From Pontibacter lucknowensis (GTDB lineage Bacteria > Bacteroidota > Bacteroidia > Cytophagales > Hymenobacteraceae), in NCBI RefSeq assembly GCF_900156415.1, contig NZ_FTNM01000006.1:124001-188000 (forward strand): DNA of 64,000 nucleotides, written 5' to 3'. This document shows positions 15,583 through 23,955 of the stretch, piece by piece (the first letter of the stretch is position 1; the number at the start of each line of letters is the position of its first letter). The position numbers and the translations under genes are program-made. Below the pieces are notes generated by a model. That model did not search any database. It was given only the letters and a program-made list of their open reading frames with translations, and was not told the DNA's origin.

Positions 15583-18500
15583 TTGGAAAAAGAACAGTCC
15601 ATAAATTACTTCAAAGTTATAGGAAAAGCCATTCTAAAAATAGTTTTGGCCTTAATCCTGTTGCTTTTGGTTGTATTTGCGGTTGTTTTTGTGGCTATTC
15701 GCTACCCGGGTGTGCAAACCAAAGTTGCTCAGAAAGCAGCCGAGTACATCTCCCGCACCATCGACCACGAGGTGACGATCGGGCGTGTGGATATTGAGTT
15801 TTTCAGCAACGTGATCCTGGAGCAGGTGAAAGTGCTCGATTACCGGGGTGAGGAACTGTTTTACGTAGGTCGGGCCAAGGCGGACATCAGCCTGTTCTCT
15901 ATCTTCCAGCCAAATACTCTTGGTATAGCCACCCTGGAGTTGCAGGAGCCCCGGGCCAACCTGGTGCAGTACGAGGGCACCGACTCCCTCAATCTGTCCA
16001 CTTTCATCACGTCCCTCGGCAATCTGATCACCAAAGACACGACCAAGGCTTCCCAACCTTTCGAGTTCTCGATCGATGAACTGATCATCAAAAACGGCGC
16101 CTTTACCTACGACGACTTCAACCGCCCCCGCACTGACTACGGCATCGACTACTTTCACCTGGGCATAGACAGCATCTCGGCACGCTTTACGGAGTTTGAG
16201 CCCGGTGATACGCTCAAGGTTCGGGTAACGGATTTGACTGCCTTCGAACGTCCGTCCGGCATACAGCTACACAACCTCGATGTGTTGATGACTTATGCTT
16301 CCACTTTCTGGGAATGGGACGAGCTCGACCTGCGGGTAAACGAAAGCAACGTGCAGGAATACATCCGCTTCGACTATAACCGCTTTGGCAACTTCTCCGA
16401 TTTTATCGATAGCGTGACAATGACGGCCCGCGTGAAGGACTCACGGGTATATTCTCGTGATATTGCCCTCTTTGCCCCACAGATCAAAGACTACGATGAG
16501 AATGCCTACATCGCATCGGGGGAGTTTGAAGGTCGTGTAGCGGAGTTCGTGGCGACCAACCTGGATATAAAGTATGGACAGAACACCCACATTGTAGGCA
16601 CCATGAACGTGGATGGCCTGCCTAACTGGGGTGAGACCTTTGCCAACATCCGCCTGCAGCCTTCTACGCTCAATGCCGATGACATCAAGCAGTTTTTGCC
16701 TGCTGATGCCTATACCATCGCCTCACGATTAGGCACAGTGAAGATCGACGGGCGCTTCCTGGGTTTCTACAATGACTTCGTGGCCAATGGCAGTTTTGCT
16801 ACGGCGCTGGGCAATGTGCAGTCCGACATCAACATGAAGATAAACCGGAGCAACAATGCCTCCTCTTACCGTGGTCGACTCAAAACACAGAATTTCAACA
16901 TCGGTCGCCTGATAGGCAATGCGGACGTTATCAAAACGATCACCATGGATGGTCGTGTAGTCGGATCCGGCTTTACACTGGAAGACGCCCGCATGGAGAT
17001 CAACGCAGATATTGCCCAGCTTCACCTGCTTGATTATAACTACCGCAACATCCGCACGGACGGCACTCTGAGCCGCCAGCGTTATGAGGGGCGTTTTGCC
17101 ATTGCTGACCCGAACCTCGTCTTTACGGCCAATGGTGAAGTGAACCTGGCAAATAACAACCAGGCTTTCAACCTGAGGGCTGATCTGGACAAAGCCGACC
17201 TGAAAGCGCTGCGCATTTCAGATAAGTCGGTGATCGTACAGGCCAATGCCGACCTCAATTTCCGCGGCCTCCGGCTTGATGACTTTGAAGGCACCGCTTT
17301 TTTTGACAGTGCCGCCGTCACTTACGAAGGCCAGCGTGTCGCCCTCGACACGATCCGGGTGCAGTCACGTATCGGTGAGGGTATACGGAGTCTCACGCTT
17401 CGCTCTACTCCACTGGCCTTGCGGGTGAGCGGTGACTTCGACTACTCTGTGCTGATTGACGACCTGAAGCAGCTGGTGCAGGAGTATCAGCTTAATTTTG
17501 AGAGTAACGATGCCGCCACAGCCGCTTATTATAGCCGTAAGCGTTCCTCTAACCGTCCAGAGTACAGTCTTGATTATGACCTATACCTGCGGCGGGTCAA
17601 TCCGCTTATACACTTATTTGTGCCGGAGCTCACAGTTTCTGACTTTTCAAAGCTGGAGGGTACTTTCCGACATGGCAATACAGTCATCCTGACATCCTAT
17701 GCACAGATAGACACGATCCTGTATGATGATGTAACGCTATACCAGAATGACATAGAGCTTAGCACTTCCAAGCTGCAAAACAGTCCGGATGTGCTGGCCA
17801 GTGCCCAGTTTACCTCCGAAAAGCAGGTACTTCCTTCCGTGGGTGAAACAGAGCGCCTACTGCTGGAAGCGATCTGGAGTGAGCGTACGATCGGCTTTTA
17901 TACCAACCTGCTGCAACCCGCTTTTAACAACCAGGCAACCGTGGTCGGCGACGTCAATTTCCTTCAGGACCGCCTGCAAGTTGTATTTGGCAGATCCAAT
18001 ATTACCCTTCGCGAGACGCCATGGGCCTTTCAACCGGGCAGCATGGTATACATCAGTGAAAACGGGAAGCGATTTGATTTTGAAGAACTGATATTATCTA
18101 ACCAGGACCAGATTATTCGGGTAGACGGCGCCATTGGTCAGGACCCAGGTAGTACGCTGGTGGCCAGCATCAAAAATTTTGACCTCCGCAACCTTAACCC
18201 GCTCATGCCCGAGCAGATCAGGGGCACACTTAATGCTGAACTGACGGCACAAGACATTTACAACAATGCCCTGCTGAACGCAGGCATGCGCGTCGACTCG
18301 TTCTACCTCGACAATGTGCTGATCGGCGACATCCGGGGAAAAGGCGACTGGAACAATGCCCAGCAACAGATGGTGGTGGATGTAGATGTTGAAAGGAACA
18401 ACAAAAAGGTACTGACTCTTACAGGCAATTATTATCCCCGGGCTGAAGAAGAGCAGCTGGACATGCTGGCCGTACTGGACGAGACCCAGCTCAAGATTGT

Positions 18501-20160
18501 GGAGCCGATCCTGAAACCGATCATGTCGCAGCTGGAGGGGACCATGGAGGGGCGCATCCGGGTGCTTGGCAGGTTGTCGGCGCCGATCCTGACAGGCTCT
18601 GTGATGGTCACTGGCGGACAGTTCCGCTTCGATTACCTTGGCACCACCTACCGCTTCTCCGACCGGGTCTACTTCGGGGCCAATAGCATCAGCTTCCGCA
18701 ATGCGCAGCTGCGTGACCTTTATGGTAATGTGGGCACTGTGACGGGTGGTATCGCCCACGATGGCTTCCAGAACATGGTGCTCGACCTGAACGCCCGTTT
18801 CCGGAACTTGATGATTCTGAACACGACCTACGAGCAGAACGAACTCTATTATGGAACCGCCTTCGGCACCGGTACGGCCAGTGTGCTCGGTCCGGTGGAC
18901 AACCTCAAAATAGACGTGAACGCCCGAAGCGACGCCAACACCCGTATAGTGGTACCACTTGACAATCAGACCGACCTGGCCCGCAAAGACTTTATCCGCT
19001 TCGTCAATCGCAACATCAGCGACTCTACCGGTGTAGCAGTGGCCGTGGAAGAACAGAAAGTGGACCTGTCGGGCATCAACATGAATTTTGACCTGGACGT
19101 GACCGACGATGCTTATTTTGAGATCATCATCGACCGGCAAACAGGTGACGTGATCCGGGGCTCGGGCAGCGGCCAGATTCAGATGACGATAGACACCCGG
19201 GGCGAGTTTAACATGTATGGCAACTTTGAGATCGCGAACGGCGCCTATAATCTTAACCTACTAGAAGGTGTGGTATCACGTGAATTCCGGGTGACGCCTG
19301 GTGGTACGCTGTCCTGGAACGGCGACCCGCTGGAAGGCATCATGGACCTGCGTGCCACCTATACTCAAAGCGCATCCTTAGCCGATATTATGACCACCCG
19401 GGGCGAAAGCGACTTAACCTCCGCTCCGCAAGGTCGCTACCCGGTAACGGCAATTGTTGATCTGAAAGGCCCTATACTGACTCCCGAAATTCAGCTGGGG
19501 CTGGACTTTGAGAGTATGCCAGCCAATGCCCGCCTGCAGCTTGATCCGATTATAGCCGCTATCCGCAACGATGAAAATGAATTGAACAGACAGGTGTTCA
19601 GCTTACTTGTACTGCGCAGGCTGGCTCCTATTGGCATGTTTGCCTCTTTTGACAATGCTGGCGTTTCAGCGGTGGGCGGCAGTTTGGGAAGTTTACTCAC
19701 AGGGCAGCTTAGCGGCCTGCTCAACTCCATAGACAGCAACCTGGAGGTAGATATCGGCCTGGGTGATGTGAGTCAGGATGCGCTCTCCACTTTGCAGCTG
19801 CGCCTGAGCTATACCTTCTTTCAGGGGCGCCTGCGGGTAAGCAGCCAGACAGGTATAGGCGCAGCCGCACAGTCCGAGCAGGCTGGTGGTAACAACCGAA
19901 GCTCGTATCAGGGGAACTGGTCCATCGAGTACTATATTACACAGAGCGGTGAGTTGAGGGCCCGACTGGAGTATAACACCTTGCCCGAAAACTATCGTAC
20001 CCGGGTTTCGAATACGCAACGTTTGAGTTTACTGCACACGAAGCGCTTCGACAATTTGCGGGAGCTCTTTGGCCGGGATCGGGATGCACGCCGAGAGCGC
20101 CGACGCGAGCAGCGGGAAACCCCCATCATCCTCGACTCCGACCCACGCATGAATCTGTAA
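15583..20160 (+). CDS. tamB: TamB-family translocation/assembly module protein
   Basis: A 1525-residue envelope protein. It begins with one N-terminal membrane anchor (residues about 13-36, AILKIVLALILLLLVVFAV) and continues as a long beta-rich, repetitive body that in known TamB/AsmA-like proteins forms a hydrophobic groove carrying phospholipid between membranes. The C-terminal region (about 1050-1480) has the DUF490 character, with RVLGRLSAPILTGSVMVTGGQFRFDYLGTTYRF, GRYPVTAIVDLKGPILTPEIQLGLDFESMP and IDSNLEVDIGLGDVSQDALSTLQLRLSYTFFQGRLRV. The only in-frame start before the anchor is TTG at 15583. No tamA-like gene is next to it. The family is secure; the exact role here is inferred. Confidence 0.93.
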   Translation: MEKEQSINYFKVIGKAILKIVLALILLLLVVFAVVFVAIRYPGVQTKVAQKAAEYISRTIDHEVTIGRVDIEFFSNVILEQVKVLDYRGEELFYVGRAKADISLFSIFQPNTLGIATLELQEPRANLVQYEGTDSLNLSTFITSLGNLITKDTTKASQPFEFSIDELIIKNGAFTYDDFNRPRTDYGIDYFHLGIDSISARFTEFEPGDTLKVRVTDLTAFERPSGIQLHNLDVLMTYASTFWEWDELDLRVNESNVQEYIRFDYNRFGNFSDFIDSVTMTARVKDSRVYSRDIALFAPQIKDYDENAYIASGEFEGRVAEFVATNLDIKYGQNTHIVGTMNVDGLPNWGETFANIRLQPSTLNADDIKQFLPADAYTIASRLGTVKIDGRFLGFYNDFVANGSFATALGNVQSDINMKINRSNNASSYRGRLKTQNFNIGRLIGNADVIKTITMDGRVVGSGFTLEDARMEINADIAQLHLLDYNYRNIRTDGTLSRQRYEGRFAIADPNLVFTANGEVNLANNNQAFNLRADLDKADLKALRISDKSVIVQANADLNFRGLRLDDFEGTAFFDSAAVTYEGQRVALDTIRVQSRIGEGIRSLTLRSTPLALRVSGDFDYSVLIDDLKQLVQEYQLNFESNDAATAAYYSRKRSSNRPEYSLDYDLYLRRVNPLIHLFVPELTVSDFSKLEGTFRHGNTVILTSYAQIDTILYDDVTLYQNDIELSTSKLQNSPDVLASAQFTSEKQVLPSVGETERLLLEAIWSERTIGFYTNLLQPAFNNQATVVGDVNFLQDRLQVVFGRSNITLRETPWAFQPGSMVYISENGKRFDFEELILSNQDQIIRVDGAIGQDPGSTLVASIKNFDLRNLNPLMPEQIRGTLNAELTAQDIYNNALLNAGMRVDSFYLDNVLIGDIRGKGDWNNAQQQMVVDVDVERNNKKVLTLTGNYYPRAEEEQLDMLAVLDETQLKIVEPILKPIMSQLEGTMEGRIRVLGRLSAPILTGSVMVTGGQFRFDYLGTTYRFSDRVYFGANSISFRNAQLRDLYGNVGTVTGGIAHDGFQNMVLDLNARFRNLMILNTTYEQNELYYGTAFGTGTASVLGPVDNLKIDVNARSDANTRIVVPLDNQTDLARKDFIRFVNRNISDSTGVAVAVEEQKVDLSGINMNFDLDVTDDAYFEIIIDRQTGDVIRGSGSGQIQMTIDTRGEFNMYGNFEIANGAYNLNLLEGVVSREFRVTPGGTLSWNGDPLEGIMDLRATYTQSASLADIMTTRGESDLTSAPQGRYPVTAIVDLKGPILTPEIQLGLDFESMPANARLQLDPIIAAIRNDENELNRQVFSLLVLRRLAPIGMFASFDNAGVSAVGGSLGSLLTGQLSGLLNSIDSNLEVDIGLGDVSQDALSTLQLRLSYTFFQGRLRVSSQTGIGAAAQSEQAGGNNRSSYQGNWSIEYYITQSGELRARLEYNTLPENYRTRVSNTQRLSLLHTKRFDNLRELFGRDRDARRERRREQRETPIILDSDPRMNL

Positions 20161-20185
20161 AGCCCGGAACACCAGCCGGGCTTTT
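20161..20185 (+). terminator. Terminator of tamB
   Basis: Stem AGCCCGG / CCGGGCT followed by TTTTT, placed immediately after the tamB stop codon at 20160. Confidence 0.85.
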
Positions 20186-20228
20186 TGCATTAGCTGGCCG
20201 GAAGCACCTCATATTTAAATAATATTTC

Positions 20229-20236
20229 TATTTTTG
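20229..20236 (+). promoter_or_regulatory. Candidate -7 box for the ftsX operon
   Basis: TATTTTTG matches TAnnTTTG exactly and lies 16 bases before the ftsX start at 20253, downstream of the tamB terminator. The leader would be very short. No convincing TTG at -33 was found. Confidence 0.55.
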
Positions 20237-20252
20237 CACGGAAGCGTATCGT

Positions 20253-21152
20253 ATGGCAACAACTACCCCCAAGACAGTCAAGAAGAAGAAGCTCGGTAAT
20301 TACCCGCATGCCATGGTGGTGTTCTCCATCTCCCTGGCTCTGTTTGTAATTGGCCTGTTCGGCATGCTGCTGATCCATGCTGGCAAGCTCTCCGACATTG
20401 TGAAGGAAAGCATTGAGATGCAGGTGTACCTGGATCGTGATCTGACGCAGGTACAGCTGGACCGCTTGCAGAAGACATTATCCGCCAAAGAGTATGTGGC
20501 TTATAAGGGTGATACGGCCCAGGTACGATTCCTTTCAAAAGAAGAGGGCGCCAAGGCATTTCTGGAGGAGACCGGTGAAGACTTCATGGCCTTTCTGGGA
20601 GATAACCCGCTTCGTGACACCTATGTGCTCCGGATAAATGCCGAAAGCTCCAGTTCAGCCCAACTCAAAGGTATAAAAAACGACATCGAAGGTATAGAGG
20701 GAGTGTATGAAGTGCAATATGTGGAGAGCCTGATCGAGTCGATCAACAGCAACATCCAAAAAATCAGCATTCTGCTAATCGCTTTTGCAGGTATACTGGT
20801 GCTGGTGGTGATTATCCTGATCAACAACACCATCAAGCTTGCCCTGTACTCCCAGCGATTCCTGATCCGGAGTATGCAGTTGGTAGGTGCTACCTCTTTC
20901 TTTATTCAGCGACCTTTTCTTAACCGCGCCGCATTTCAGGGCATCATAAGTGGTATTATTGCCTCTGTTTTGCTTTTTGCGCTGATGCAGTACGCCTACC
21001 GCGAGATTACAGAGCTGAGCCTGCTCAAGGACGAAGAGCAAATGTACATGCTCATGATCGCCCTGATTGTTCTGGGTGCCGTGATTGGATTTATGAGCTC
21101 TTACCGCGCTGTACGCAAGTACCTGCGCCTTTCACTTGACGAACTATATTAA
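20253..21152 (+). CDS. ftsX: Cell division permease-like protein FtsX
   Basis: FtsX pairs with the ATPase FtsE to transmit a signal that activates peptidoglycan hydrolases at the septum. The 299-residue product has a Lys-rich cytoplasmic tail, TM1 at about 21-44 (MVVFSISLALFVIGLFGMLLI), a periplasmic domain of about 120 residues, then three TM segments at about 170-200, 220-245 and 265-285, the last followed by the FMSSYRAVRKYLRLSLDELY end. The ATPase ftsE is not in this window. It starts a tight run with the DUF3098 gene (the downstream ATG begins two bases after its stop), uppP, truB and ribF. Confidence 0.93.
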   Translation: MATTTPKTVKKKKLGNYPHAMVVFSISLALFVIGLFGMLLIHAGKLSDIVKESIEMQVYLDRDLTQVQLDRLQKTLSAKEYVAYKGDTAQVRFLSKEEGAKAFLEETGEDFMAFLGDNPLRDTYVLRINAESSSSAQLKGIKNDIEGIEGVYEVQYVESLIESINSNIQKISILLIAFAGILVLVVIILINNTIKLALYSQRFLIRSMQLVGATSFFIQRPFLNRAAFQGIISGIIASVLLFALMQYAYREITELSLLKDEEQMYMLMIALIVLGAVIGFMSSYRAVRKYLRLSLDELY

Positions 21153-21153
21153 T

Positions 21154-21381
21154 ATGGAAAATAAGAACAAGCTTGCCTTTGGCAGAAAGAACTACATCCT
21201 GATGCTGGTGGGCATTGCCGTGCTGGCAATAGGTTTTATCATCATGACACTCGATGATGAGCAGTATGGCCTCGGTTTTATGGGCATCACATTGGGCCCG
21301 ATCGTGGTCATGGCCGGCTTTGTGATCGAGCTGTTTGCGATCATGGTAAAAGATAGAACACACGAAAACACAGAAGAGTAG
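21154..21381 (+). CDS. DUF3098 small membrane protein
   Basis: A 75-residue protein (start MENKNKLAFGRKNY; an upstream ATG inside ftsX is less likely). Two hydrophobic helices (about 16-36 and 43-63) flank a short acidic loop with DDEQYGLGFMGITLGP. This is the DUF3098 family, small Bacteroidota proteins regularly found just after ftsX. Its conserved position suggests a link to the FtsEX division system, but no function is known to me. Confidence 0.88.
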   Translation: MENKNKLAFGRKNYILMLVGIAVLAIGFIIMTLDDEQYGLGFMGITLGPIVVMAGFVIELFAIMVKDRTHENTEE

Positions 21382-21385
21382 TTAG

Positions 21386-22219
21386 ATGAGTGAATGGCAG
21401 GCTATCATTTTAGCCATAGTTGAAGGACTTACCGAATTTTTGCCTGTATCCTCTACAGGTCACATGATCATCGCTTCGGCCCTGATGGGTATAAACGAGC
21501 TTCCGATCACCAAGATATTTGCCGTGAACATTCAGTTTGGTGCTATCCTGTCGGTAGTAGTGCTTTACTGGAAGCGCTTTCTCAACAGTTTTGAGTTTTA
21601 TCAGAAGCTGATATTTGCCTTTATACCTGCGGCAGTCATTGGCTTCCTGCTCAACGACGTAATCGACGCCATGCTGGGCAGTGTGTTTATCACGGCTGTG
21701 ATGCTGGTAGCTGGCGGTGTGGTGCTGCTGTTCGTGGACAAGTGGTTCGCCCATGCCCAGGAAAACAAGATCACCTATAAGAATGCACTTGTTATCGGTT
21801 TCTTTCAGTGCATTGCTATGATTCCGGGTGTTTCGCGCTCTGCAGCTTCTATTATCGGTGGCCTTACCCAAGGCATCAACCGCAAGGCAGCAGCTGAATT
21901 CTCCTTCTTTCTGGCGGTACCTACTATGCTGGCGGCGGCGGGTTATAAGCTGGTTAAGGACCTGCTCAAGCTTGAGATATCAGACATCGTGACCTTCGAC
22001 CTCGTAAAAATCAGAAACAGCTTCGACGTCATCACAGCCGATGACCTGCGCCTGTTGCTTATCGGCAATGTGGTTGCTTTTATAGTGGCTATGATCGCGA
22101 TCAGGTTCTTCATCAACTTCCTGACCAAGTATGGCTTCAAGATGTTCGGGTATTACCGTATAGCACTAGGTATAGCCTTGCTGGCGCTGCTGGCCATGGG
22201 TGTTGACTTAAGAGTATAA
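21386..22219 (+). CDS. uppP: Undecaprenyl-diphosphatase
   Basis: UppP/BacA dephosphorylates undecaprenyl pyrophosphate on the outer face of the inner membrane to recycle the carrier lipid used for peptidoglycan and surface glycans. The 277-residue product has about seven or eight hydrophobic segments and the two signature regions: [14 protein letters not shown] at residues 13-26 and [18 protein letters not shown] at about 146-163. It follows the DUF3098 gene by four bases, and truB starts two bases after its stop. Confidence 0.96.
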   Translation: MSEWQAIILAIVEGLTEFLPVSSTGHMIIASALMGINELPITKIFAVNIQFGAILSVVVLYWKRFLNSFEFYQKLIFAFIPAAVIGFLLNDVIDAMLGSVFITAVMLVAGGVVLLFVDKWFAHAQENKITYKNALVIGFFQCIAMIPGVSRSAASIIGGLTQGINRKAAAEFSFFLAVPTMLAAAGYKLVKDLLKLEISDIVTFDLVKIRNSFDVITADDLRLLLIGNVVAFIVAMIAIRFFINFLTKYGFKMFGYYRIALGIALLALLAMGVDLRV

Positions 22220-22220
22220 C

Positions 22221-22916
22221 ATGAACTACAACTTTGAAGCAGGCGAGATACTGCTCCTGGATAAACCGCTTACCTGGACGTCGTTTGACGTGGTGAAAAA
22301 AGTGCGCAATACCCTGCGTGTAAAGAAGATCGGCCATGCCGGCACCCTTGATCCGCTGGCATCAGGACTGCTGATCCTGTGCACCGGCAAATTCACCAAA
22401 CGTATTGACGAAATTCAAGCGCAGGAGAAAGAATACACCGGCACCATCACACTGGGCCAGACCACTCCCTCCTACGACCTGGAAACGCCTGTAAGCGAGA
22501 GCAAGGACATCAGTCACCTGACACCAGAGGACATACAAGCTGCTGCCAGTAGTTTTGTAGGCACCATCGAGCAGATTCCTCCTATTTACTCGGCAGTGAT
22601 GATAGACGGTAGGCGTGCCTATGACCTGGCCCGCAAAGGTAAGGAGGCCGAGATGAAGCCTCGCACTGTTACCATCAAGGCGTTTGACATCACGAACATA
22701 GAAGGAGCTGTAGTTTACTTTAAAGTGATTTGCAGCAAAGGCACCTACATTCGCAGCCTGGCCCACGACCTGGGACAGAAGTTAGGAGTAGGCGCGCACC
22801 TGTCTGCCCTGGTACGCACTCGTATCGGAGAGTACAAGTTAGAGGATGCCCTCACGATTGAAGATATTCAGGAGATCAGAAGAGCCCAACTCGAAGCGAA
22901 TGGAAGTAATTCGTAA
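22221..22916 (+). CDS. truB: tRNA pseudouridine-55 synthase
   Basis: TruB makes pseudouridine 55 in the T-loop of tRNAs. The 231-residue protein has the catalytic motif IGHAGTLDPLASGLL with the active Asp at residue 44, the KEYTGTITLGQTTPSYDLE region, and the IPPIYSAVMIDGRRAYDLARKG and CSKGTYIRSLAHDLGQKLG blocks. It lacks the C-terminal PUA domain of longer homologues, which is normal for this size class. Its end overlaps the start of ribF by 17 bases. Confidence 0.96.
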   Translation: MNYNFEAGEILLLDKPLTWTSFDVVKKVRNTLRVKKIGHAGTLDPLASGLLILCTGKFTKRIDEIQAQEKEYTGTITLGQTTPSYDLETPVSESKDISHLTPEDIQAAASSFVGTIEQIPPIYSAVMIDGRRAYDLARKGKEAEMKPRTVTIKAFDITNIEGAVVYFKVICSKGTYIRSLAHDLGQKLGVGAHLSALVRTRIGEYKLEDALTIEDIQEIRRAQLEANGSNS

Positions 22917-23832
22917 TATAGCTGATTTTCCTAAACTGAGTTTCCCGGTGGTCACCAGCGGTACCTTCGATGGCGTGCATGTGGGCCATCAGAAGATTCT
23001 GCAACGTGTGAAGGAGCGTGCCCGCCAGTCAGAGGGTCAGAGTGTAGTGATCACCTACTGGCCGCACCCACGCCTGGTGCTCTTTCCAGAGGACAACGAC
23101 CTCAGGCTGCTCGCCACTATTGAGGAGCGTATAGAGCAATTGCGCAGTTTCGGAATCGACTATCTGCTGATCATACCTTTTACCAAAGAATTTTCACGCC
23201 TGAGCTCCCGCTCTTTTATAGAGGATGTGCTCGTGAAAGCAATTCATACTAAAGTACTCGTCATCGGTTACGATCACCGTTTCGGGAAAAACCGTGAAGG
23301 CAGCTTTGAGCACCTGAAGGCCCGTTCAGCCCAATATGGTTTCGAGGTAGAAGAAATTCCGCGTCAGGATGTGGACGACATAGGCGTAAGCTCCACCAAA
23401 ATACGCAAAGCGATCGAATCAGGCGATATACCTACGGCCAACCGCTACCTGGGCCATACCTACAGCCTCACCTCTACTGTGGTGGAAGGCAACAAACTGG
23501 GGCGCACCATTGGCTTCCCGACTGCCAACCTGGCCCTGCCCGCTTCGCACAAGCTTATACCTGCCCATGGCGTGTATGCAGTTTGGGTAAAGCACGACGG
23601 ACAGCGCCTGCCCGGTATGATGAACATCGGCGTACGTCCGACCGTAGACGGATCTCACCTCACGCTGGAAGTACACCTGATCAACTATGAAGGCAACCTC
23701 TATGGCCATACCCTGACGGTTGAGTTTGTGGAAATGCTGCGCCAGGAAAAGAAATTTGAAGGACTTGAAGCCCTTAAGGCACAGTTAGCCAAAGACAAAG
23801 AAGATACTATGCGTGTGCTGGGAGCGCAGTAA
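22900..23832 (+). CDS. ribF: Bifunctional riboflavin kinase / FAD synthetase
   Basis: RibF phosphorylates riboflavin to FMN and adenylates FMN to FAD. Residues 21-30 (GTFDGVHVGH) are the nucleotidyltransferase HxGH-type motif of the FAD synthetase domain, followed by VIGYDHRFGKNREG and VSSTKIRKAIESGDI. The riboflavin kinase domain starts at about 180 with VVEGNKLGRTIGFPTANL and continues with HGVYAVWVKHDGQRLPGMMNIGVRPTV. The ATG at 22900 (MEVIRNIADF) is preferred because it yields the standard 310 residues; an upstream start at 22846 would lie inside truB. truB and ribF are a classic pair. Confidence 0.95.
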   Translation: MEVIRNIADFPKLSFPVVTSGTFDGVHVGHQKILQRVKERARQSEGQSVVITYWPHPRLVLFPEDNDLRLLATIEERIEQLRSFGIDYLLIIPFTKEFSRLSSRSFIEDVLVKAIHTKVLVIGYDHRFGKNREGSFEHLKARSAQYGFEVEEIPRQDVDDIGVSSTKIRKAIESGDIPTANRYLGHTYSLTSTVVEGNKLGRTIGFPTANLALPASHKLIPAHGVYAVWVKHDGQRLPGMMNIGVRPTVDGSHLTLEVHLINYEGNLYGHTLTVEFVEMLRQEKKFEGLEALKAQLAKDKEDTMRVLGAQ

Positions 23833-23890
23833 GGTATAGTCAATTCATAATCAGCTAAACAATCCATCCCTTAAAAGAGTAATCTAAACG

Positions 23891-23942
23891 ATTTCGGACT
23901 CTACAGATTCAGGTATAGGTCCGAAATTCAGATAGCTTTTTT
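23891..23942 (+). terminator. Possible terminator after ribF
   Basis: A 9-bp stem ATTTCGGAC / GTCCGAAAT with a 19-base loop (the loop includes AGGTATAG), then a T run about 10 bases further on. The large loop and the offset T run make this uncertain. Confidence 0.4.
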
Positions 23943-23955
23943 AGGCAGAATTTGG

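Noticed and set aside
18094-19140. A 348-codon open frame on the minus strand inside tamB
   Set aside because: It is antisense to well-supported TamB coding sequence, has no recognisable domain, and its residue make-up (many His, Val, Gln) is that of a shadow frame.
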